From assembly GCA_022567815.1 (NCBI GenBank), contig JADFGI010000056.1, forward strand, positions 1 through 11,892: a stretch of DNA of 11,892 nt, written 5' to 3'. The first letter of the stretch is position 1; every line of letters starts with the position of its first letter. Positions 7,602-11,892 of the stretch are shown in pieces. This stretch comes from Nitrospinota bacterium. GTDB lineage: Bacteria; Nitrospinota; Nitrospinia; Nitrospinales; VA-1. Position numbers and translations under genes: made by a program. The notes beneath the pieces are model-generated. The model saw only the letters and a program-made list of their open reading frames with translations, was not told the origin of the DNA and ran no database searches.

Positions 7602-7931
7602 TTAGTCCCAATCATTGAAAACCTCGAGCAATTGATCATCTATAGGAACCTCGGCCTTCTGTTCGTCGCTTAATTCCGCAATCAATTGCTTGAGGTGAAC
7701 CGCCGCGCACCCCATATAGGCCATACATTCCTGCTGTTTTTTGAATCCACCGGCCTTCAATTTCTGTTCAAGTTCATCGATATGCTTTTTATCAAAGGGA
7801 TGGACCGAGGCCGATTTCTTAAAGGTCTCACTGGCATCGTTGAAGTTTTTTCCCTCGCTCTGAGTCATACCGGTTTTAAGATATTGTTGGGCTTCTCTCA
7901 CCTCTTCAACGGTTACAGGACTTTCTTGCAT
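7602..7931 (-). CDS. Small TPR-like hypothetical protein
   Basis: This is a 109-aa soluble protein. Residues about 10-60 (EAQQYLKTGMTQSEGKNFND followed by ASETFKKSASVHPFD) have the spacing of one tetratricopeptide-type helical hairpin, with Gly, Ala and Pro at the expected turns. It continues with a helix containing two Cys in CMAYMGC (about 69-75) and an acidic C-terminus. This suggests a protein-protein interaction module; the partner is unknown. The ribosome binding site is weak (a GGGAGAGA about 12-16 nt upstream of ATG). The radical SAM gene is next on the same strand, 180 nt on, but a repeat lies between. Confidence 0.72.
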   Translation of the reverse strand: MQESPVTVEEVREAQQYLKTGMTQSEGKNFNDASETFKKSASVHPFDKKHIDELEQKLKAGGFKKQQECMAYMGCAAVHLKQLIAELSDEQKAEVPIDDQLLEVFNDWD

Positions 7932-8397
7932 AGGTTCTAGTCTCTCCCTCGATCAATGGACGAAATTGTTTTAGAGTCATGAAATAGGACCGGGCCATAA
8001 CCGCCCTCCCCTGCGCCTATCATGCCCCATTTTAAAACGTACAAATGCCCTCTGACCGCAAGGGCAAATCATCGGATTGGGTTTAATGGCCTGGAAATTT
8101 TCACAGCCATTCTATCACTCTGCAAGCCAGATTTGTCAAGAAGTTAGAAGATCGACGGGTAAAAAGGGAGACTGTGTCTTTAAGAAAATTAAGCCGTATA
8201 AAGCTCTCAAACAAAAATCCCGCCACAATCGGTAAAGGATTTCGCTCCCGAATAAAGGCCTAATCGAGAGGCATTTGGTGGGAAGACGATCCCTAGAGAA
8301 ATAGGGAAAGTGGAGCTTAAGAAGCAAGTGTGATCTACAATATTTTAAAAATCAATTAGTTATGGTAAAATAAACTATATACATCTATTCTTACCAG
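7932..8397. other. Divergent intergenic region, no gene recognised
   Basis: This is about 470 nt upstream of both the TPR-like gene (minus) and the PIN operon (plus). It holds a 6-bp hairpin TGCCCT/AGGGCA (8046-8066) and a weak CCCTA/TAGGG hairpin (8291-8306). The sequence becomes markedly AT-rich from about 8330. A 63-codon minus-strand frame at 8136-8327 has no ribosome binding site and no resemblance to a known family. Confidence 0.45.
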
Positions 8398-8430
8398 ATT
8401 GACAAATAGGTCAATTGGGAATAATTTAAT
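8398..8430 (+). promoter_or_regulatory. Candidate promoter and operator of the PIN-domain operon
   Basis: A consensus -35 TTGACA is at 8399-8404. AT-rich -10 candidates follow: AATAAT at 8420-8425 (15-nt spacer), TAATTT at 8422-8427 (17-nt spacer) and TTTAAT at 8425-8430 (20-nt spacer). The perfect inverted repeat ATTGAC-6 nt-GTCAAT (8398-8415) covers the -35, an arrangement expected of an autorepressed toxin-antitoxin operon. The spacing is not ideal for any single -10, so this is a candidate only. Confidence 0.4.
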
Positions 8431-8489
8431 AACTCTCAATTAATAAACCCAATTCAACGCGCAAACTAAAATATTTAGGAGGTTTGGTA

Positions 8490-9410
8490 ATGGCTGGGCA
8501 TTGGAAAGAAGTCGTAAGACTTCGCCTTAAGGGTGAGCGTTACAAAGAGCCTGCGCTGGATTTAAGTGCTTTAAAAAAACTCAGCCAATTTCAGAAGATG
8601 GTGGAGGAAACTGCTCAAGAATTATGGCGTGCGGCTCACCCTAACCGGGAGCGACTTCCACCTCATTTTGAGGAGAGGACGCGTCTTTATCTTAGAAAAA
8701 TTGAAGACGGAAGTACCACAGCTCCCCTGGAAATATATATTGAAGAAGATAAAAATCTTCAAACCTCGTTTTTAGACCCTGAGCCTAAAGAGGTGGAGGA
8801 AGCAGTTAATATTGCTTATGAAGTTTTTGAAGCTATAAGCGAGGGAACACAGTTGCCAGATAGTTTTCCTAAAGGATTAATCCCCTCCTATTCGAAATGG
8901 GCTTCAGAAATTGAGGAAGGAATGGAATTAGAAATTGAGGTTCCTGATAAAAAACCTATTCAAGTAACTCCGAGTAATTCTGAAGGGCTATCGATATTCT
9001 CTGAAGTGCCCTATGAGGATCATATAAATATCAAAGGTGAAGTACTTGAGGTAGATGTTAGGCAAAAGCATTTTCAACTTTGGATTGATGAAAAAACCAA
9101 AGTTTTAGTAAAATTTTCTGAGGACCAGGAAGCTGAGGTAACTAACTCTCTGAAGGAACACAAATCTTTGAGAATGGAAGTTATAGGACGGGGGAACTTT
9201 TCTCCGGATGGTAAAATTCTTGGGATAAATCAAATAGATGAAATGAAGATTTCTCCAGTAGGAGAAATAGCTTTTGATCGTTCGGCCAAACCCATTAGCA
9301 AAATTTTAGCTGAACTTTCGAAGGATGTCCCACAAGAAGATTGGGAGAAGCTGCCAAAAGACTTGAGTGAAAATTTAGACCACTATATCTACGGAACCCC
9401 TAAAAAGTGA
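8490..9410 (+). CDS. Oversized putative antitoxin partner of the PIN nuclease
   Basis: I do not know a named family for this 306-aa protein; three regions can be seen. Residues about 1-85 are helical and basic (VVRLRLKGERY, then FQKMVEETAQELWRAAHPNRERLP). Residues about 175-255 alternate beta strands around IKGEVLEVDVRQKHFQLWID and VIGRGNFSPDGKILGINQID, an OB-like or other small-barrel pattern. The C-terminus (about 268-306), with PQEDWEKLPKDLSENLDHYI and YGTPKK, resembles from memory the small stand-alone antitoxins found before PIN toxins. The ATG at 8490 is preferred over an in-frame TTG at 8484 because AGGAGG (8477-8482) is 7 nt upstream of the ATG. Its stop overlaps the PIN gene start by 4 nt (GTGA). 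Both genes are AT-richer than the flanks, which fits acquisition by transfer. Confidence 0.82.
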   Translation: MAGHWKEVVRLRLKGERYKEPALDLSALKKLSQFQKMVEETAQELWRAAHPNRERLPPHFEERTRLYLRKIEDGSTTAPLEIYIEEDKNLQTSFLDPEPKEVEEAVNIAYEVFEAISEGTQLPDSFPKGLIPSYSKWASEIEEGMELEIEVPDKKPIQVTPSNSEGLSIFSEVPYEDHINIKGEVLEVDVRQKHFQLWIDEKTKVLVKFSEDQEAEVTNSLKEHKSLRMEVIGRGNFSPDGKILGINQIDEMKISPVGEIAFDRSAKPISKILAELSKDVPQEDWEKLPKDLSENLDHYIYGTPKK

Positions 9411-9820
9411 AAGAAGTTTTTGCCGACACGCTTTATTGGGTGGCTATAGTAAAGCCAGGGGATCCTTATGCCAAAGGGGCCAAACAAGCTGAAGAAGATT
9501 TAGGGGAATTTATAACTGTAACTACAGATGAGGTTTTGGCTGAATTTTTAACTTCTCTTTCGAAAGGTGGAGCAGTATTACGCAAGATTGCGGCAAATAT
9601 GGTTCATGCAATTTTAGATAACCCAAATGTAAAGGTTGTCCCGCAGTCGCGAGATTCTTTTTTAAAGGGTTTGGAGTTATATAAAAATAGAACTGACAAG
9701 AAATATAGTTTGACAGATTGTGTTTCAATGAATGTAATGAAAAATAAAAAGATATCGGAAGCCTTGACTCATGATCATCATTTTGAACAGGAGGGGTTTA
9801 AAAATTTAATGAAAAAATAA
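9407..9820 (+). CDS. PIN-domain ribonuclease, VapC-like toxin
   Basis: This is a 137-aa single-domain PIN protein. The expected acidic quartet is present: Asp7 in VFADTLYW, Glu46 in TTDEVLAEFLT (Glu42 is an alternative), Asp104 in YSLTDCVSM and Asp123 in THDHHFEQEGF. The last matches the usual T-x-D-x-H-F ending of VapC toxins. Such proteins are Mg2+-dependent endoribonucleases that cleave tRNA or rRNA and are held inactive by a co-expressed antitoxin. The start is GTG inside the upstream stop (GTGA overlap), with no separate strong Shine-Dalgarno sequence, so translation is probably coupled to the 306-aa partner. Toxicity and target are inferred from the family. Confidence 0.92.
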   Translation: MKEVFADTLYWVAIVKPGDPYAKGAKQAEEDLGEFITVTTDEVLAEFLTSLSKGGAVLRKIAANMVHAILDNPNVKVVPQSRDSFLKGLELYKNRTDKKYSLTDCVSMNVMKNKKISEALTHDHHFEQEGFKNLMKK

Positions 9821-9930
9821 TTTCTATCCCCCTACCCAAGAAATCCAAAAATAATGTGTCCGAACTTCCCATTTGGCTCATTAATCTAGAATTATCCTTC
9901 TCAATAATCAATATACCCGTGAAATTCCTA

Positions 9931-9975
9931 AGACAGAGACAGGACAGGACAGGGGTCAAGTCTTGACTTAGGACA
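9931..9975 (+). repeat. REP/RAYT-like palindromic remnant
   Basis: Short GGACA repeats (9942-9951) run into GGGGTCAAG-T-CTTGACTTAGGACA. GTCAAG and CTTGAC (9955-9967) form a palindrome, and the flanking GGACA occurs on both sides. From memory, strings of this kind flank REP-associated Y1 tyrosine transposase (RAYT, IS200-like) genes in many bacteria. No transposase gene is present here, so this would be an orphan element or scar. Confidence 0.4.
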
Positions 9976-10138
9976 AGTTCACCAATATTGCATGCATGTG
10001 TCACAGCCACTTCGAACAGAATTTTCTAACGCCTGATATCACGTCATGAACCGGGGGGCGGGGCAGAAATTTGCGTCTGCGAGGTGAGTGAGGACAGGTT
10101 ATCCTTGAGGGGAGCCATGCATAGAGAACCAAAGCCTT

Positions 10139-10158
10139 CCGCCTCCTGATGGAGGCGG
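10139..10158. repeat. Isolated GC-rich hairpin
   Basis: A perfect 8-bp stem, CCGCCTCC-TGAT-GGAGGCGG, lies 24 nt beyond the stop codon of the minus-strand lipoprotein gene. No adjacent T-tract is present in that direction. It may stabilise or end the lipoprotein mRNA, or be another single unit of the hairpin repeat class. Confidence 0.5.
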
Positions 10159-10182
10159 GGAATTCATCGGAAAAAAAGCCCG

Positions 10183-10308
10183 TTATTGCTTCTCTTCTAC
10201 ATTATCCGGCTTGACCTGCTTGCCATGAGGGAATTTGTTTTCCATCGAACATGAGGTAATGACCATCAAACTAATCGCTAAAATTAAAAAGAACACTACT
10301 TTTCTCAT
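10183..10308 (-). CDS. Small predicted lipoprotein (41 aa)
   Basis: This is a very short gene. ATG at 10308 is preceded by AAGGAG about 9 nt upstream. The product has a Lys/Arg start (MRKVV), a hydrophobic core and a lipobox ending ITSC with Cys20, so it should be cleaved by signal peptidase II and lipidated. The mature part is only 22 residues, hydrophilic and Lys/Glu-rich (SMENKFPHGKQ, VKPDNVEEKQ). Ser rather than Asp at +2 suggests outer-membrane sorting if Lol rules apply. The function is unknown; small lipoproteins of this kind often assist envelope machines. It is divergent from birA, with a 172-nt gap. Confidence 0.7.
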   Translation of the reverse strand: MRKVVFFLILAISLMVITSCSMENKFPHGKQVKPDNVEEKQ

Positions 10309-10480
10309 CCAACTTTCTCCTTTTTCATTTTGACGCACGTGCACTCAAAAAACCCGGAAACTATTGCATTTCGATCTAGCTTTTTATCAATATTTCTTCG
10401 ATAATTCAATGATTATTTTTCATTTTTTGCCGACGGTCTTCTTCCAGAGACCAAACCGCTTTCCCAAATAAAGGCCTGTT

Positions 10481-11287
10481 GTGTCGACCCCGCTGTCTGC
10501 CAAAAAAATCAAAAACAACCTGAATTCCCTGCGCATAGGGTCGGAGATCCTTGTTTTTGATGCTGTCGACTCCACCAACGACCTGGCTAAACAGTACCTT
10601 GAAAAGGACGCGGCGGAAGGTCTCGTTCTGATTGCCGAATCCCAAACCAGCGGACGTGGGCGCATGGGTCGGTCCTGGGTGTCTTTACCGGGAGTCGGCC
10701 TCTACCTGTCGGTAATATTGAAACCGCAAATCCAGCCCCGGCGTGTGCCACAACTGACCTTGCTTGCGGGGTTGGCAACAACTCTGGCCATTAATGAATT
10801 CACCCGCAAAAAAGCCCGGTTGAAGTGGCCCAACGATATCCTATTAAACGGGAAAAAGCTGTGCGGGATCCTCTGCGAGACCCATTCCACCCAAAACGGG
10901 AAGGCCGGGGTGATTGTCGGCATCGGGATCAACGTCAATCATACCATTACTGACTTTCCCGATGATTTAAAATCATCCGCCACTTCCCTGATGATCGAAA
11001 CGGGGAATCCCGTTGACCGGCTGGCCCTCGTCCGCGCCCTCATCGGCCATCTGGATCAGCAATACGACGCCTACCTTGGCAATGGAGAGCAAACTGTCAT
11101 TGAAAAATGGCTGGAAAACTCGGACATGGTCGGAAAAAAAATCACCGTCACCCAGGGAAAATCGGCCACTCGCGGGACGGCTCTCGGGCTGGACTCTCAC
11201 GGAAGGTTATTGATGCGTTCAGAAAAAGGCGAGGAGCTGGCTTTCGACTCAGGAGAAGTCACCCTCCACTCCTCCGCGCCAGCGTGA
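10481..11287 (+). CDS. birA: Biotin--[acetyl-CoA-carboxylase] ligase, monofunctional
   Basis: The enzyme activates biotin to biotinyl-5'-AMP and transfers it to the lysine of the biotin carrier protein of acetyl-CoA carboxylase or related carboxylases. The 268-aa chain has the biotinyl-AMP loop GRGRMGRSW (residues about 58-66), KWPNDILLNGKKLCGIL (about 114-130) and GIGINVN (about 147-153), followed by a C-terminal SH3-like domain. It lacks the roughly 60-aa N-terminal HTH of E. coli BirA, so it should not repress biotin genes itself. The start is GTG, with AAAGG about 7 nt upstream and an in-frame TAA at 10469. The last codons and the TGA stop lie inside a dispersed repeat; the TGA is the loop of a 6-bp hairpin. 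Confidence 0.95.
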   Translation: MSTPLSAKKIKNNLNSLRIGSEILVFDAVDSTNDLAKQYLEKDAAEGLVLIAESQTSGRGRMGRSWVSLPGVGLYLSVILKPQIQPRRVPQLTLLAGLATTLAINEFTRKKARLKWPNDILLNGKKLCGILCETHSTQNGKAGVIVGIGINVNHTITDFPDDLKSSATSLMIETGNPVDRLALVRALIGHLDQQYDAYLGNGEQTVIEKWLENSDMVGKKITVTQGKSATRGTALGLDSHGRLLMRSEKGEELAFDSGEVTLHSSAPA

Positions 11288-11422
11288 CGCTGGACCCAGT
11301 ATTAACGTGCAATGGCCTTATGGCTGACTGAATCTTCCATCGTGCGGGGAGTTTTTAAGGGCTCGTGAGCGAAGCGAACGTCAGCCCTCCTGCGAAGCAG
11401 GCTTTTCCTCCCGCGTAGCGGG
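11275..11422 (+). repeat. Dispersed mini-hairpin repeat, copy 4, between convergent genes
   Basis: This is the fullest copy. It contains CCAGCG-TGA-CGCTGG (11279-11293), the 46-nt unit shared with copy 2 (11289-11334), and a T-run. A compound stem GGGCT/AGCCC (11359-11387) encloses CGT-GA-GC-GAA-GC-GA-ACG. Then come CCTGC-GAA-GCAGG followed by CTTTT (11389-11406) and CCCGC-GTA-GCGGG (11410-11422). The final base touches the slp stop codon and the first bases code for the BirA C-terminus, so the element fills the whole convergent gap. Confidence 0.88.
11389..11406 (+). terminator. Possible terminator of birA
   Basis: The 5-bp stem CCTGC-GAA-GCAGG is followed directly by CTTTTCC. The very stable GNA loop could compensate for the short stem and short T-run. 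It is part of repeat copy 4, and the termination role is inferred. Confidence 0.35.
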
Positions 11423-11892
11423 TTAGAAGGAGCCGAAAAATCCGAAACTAAATTGAATATCCGGTCCCGTGCGGGTACGGCCCTCCGGCCAGAGATGATA
11501 TTCCCTGACCCGTAAAACAGGATAATCGTAAGTAATTTCATCCAGCGACCGGGTTTGGGTTCCCTCCACTTTGCCAACCAAGGTGATTTTCCGTCCTTTG
11601 GAAAAAATCTGGTCGTCCCAAATTTCGTTGCTCACCAGTAATAAACGTCCACTGGTTTGGTCGTTCAGCTCAGGTTCAAGCCGGTAACCAAGCGGCCTTT
11701 GCAAAATTTCCACCCAGCTTCCGGACGAGTCGTTTCCCATCCGGACAATGGTTCCCCCAAACAAAACGGATTTCCCGATGTACCTTTCGGGGTTTCGCTG
11801 TAACTCTCCCAACCAAACATTTCGGTCGCTCTCATCAATGACCGCCTGCGACAAAACAGGCCCGCAACCGGAAAATAATATCAGCGCCAGCC
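11423..11892 (-). CDS. slp: Slp-family outer membrane lipoprotein (5' end outside window)
   Basis: The C-terminal 143 residues match the Slp family. NPERYIGKSVLFGGTIVRMGN is followed by a beta-rich core with PLGYRLEP, then GRLLL, KITLVGKVEG and the family-typical YPVLRVREYHLWPE near the end. The frame stays open to the right edge of the window. Upstream of the TTG at 11854 it reads LALILFSGCGPVLS, a signal-peptide core with a lipobox (FSGC), so the true start lies beyond 11892 and the TTG is not the start. Slp in E. coli is a starvation-inducible outer-membrane lipoprotein; its precise role is unclear. Convergent with birA. The symbol denotes the family only. Confidence 0.88.
   Translation of the reverse strand, partial: LALILFSGCGPVLSQAVIDESDRNVWLGELQRNPERYIGKSVLFGGTIVRMGNDSSGSWVEILQRPLGYRLEPELNDQTSGRLLLVSNEIWDDQIFSKGRKITLVGKVEGTQTRSLDEITYDYPVLRVREYHLWPEGRTRTGPDIQFSFGFFGSF

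Larger units (their letters stand above)
9821..10182. other. Intergenic region with repeat remnants
   Basis: This 362-nt stretch lies beyond the PIN gene. It holds the REP-like palindrome near 9955 and a G/C-rich hairpin at 10139-10158. No coding region was recognised and no clear terminator follows the PIN gene. A 70-codon minus-strand frame (10010-9798) overlaps the PIN 3' end and looks fortuitous. Confidence 0.5.

Noticed and set aside
8136..8327. 63-codon minus-strand frame before the PIN operon
   Set aside because: No ribosome binding site and an amino acid pattern typical of random sequence.
9798..10010. 70-codon minus-strand frame overlapping the PIN gene end
   Set aside because: It overlaps a real gene, runs through the palindromic remnant and has no ribosome binding site.
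11852..11854. TTG as the start of the Slp-family gene
   Set aside because: The frame continues upstream through a hydrophobic segment and a lipobox Cys, so the start lies outside the window.

Overview
This is a bacterial chromosomal window of housekeeping and small hypothetical genes, with one AT-richer accessory insert. Most genes are on the minus strand. No RNA gene, intact transposase, CRISPR array or phage gene was seen. A marine or subsurface lineage near Nitrospinota or the former Deltaproteobacteria would fit the class A PBP, the HemB type, the stand-alone BirA, the Slp lipoprotein and the short hypothetical proteins. That placement is from general recollection, not from any marker gene, and is weak.

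Layout. Positions 42-2947 hold a two-gene unit on the minus strand: a hypothetical membrane-anchored protein overlapping by 4 nt a bifunctional class A penicillin-binding protein. Next, all on the minus strand, come an XRE-type regulator with a lysine-rich tail (3145-3648) and hemB (3794-4768), whose Zn-site cysteine triad reads C-D-C. A short acidic hypothetical protein is on the plus strand (5228-5617). Then, on the minus strand, come a 62-aa hypothetical protein, an orphan radical SAM protein (6219-7421) and a TPR-like small protein (7602-7931).

Positions about 8330-9820 form an AT-richer plus-strand block. It holds a two-gene operon with a 4-nt GTGA overlap: a 306-aa protein of unknown family and a PIN-domain (VapC-like) nuclease. 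I read it as a toxin-antitoxin module whose antitoxin is much larger than usual. It has a helical N-terminal domain, an OB-like beta domain and a C-terminal tail resembling small PIN-partner antitoxins. An inverted repeat overlaps the -35 of a candidate promoter. Downstream lies a REP/RAYT-like palindromic remnant, then a 41-aa lipoprotein gene (minus) not found by longer-ORF criteria. BirA (plus) and a window-edge Slp-family lipoprotein (minus) converge at the right end.

The most unusual non-coding signal is a family of four dispersed repeats, at 2969-3110, 6128-6218, 7457-7601 and 11275-11422. Each lies at or just beyond the 3' end of a gene. They are built from strings of very short hairpins, most with three-base loops of the form GNA, often around the heptamer GCGNAGC. 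In two copies the hairpin includes facing GA/GA steps that could form tandem sheared G-A pairs. One copy supplies the birA stop codon and another hairpin abuts the slp stop codon.
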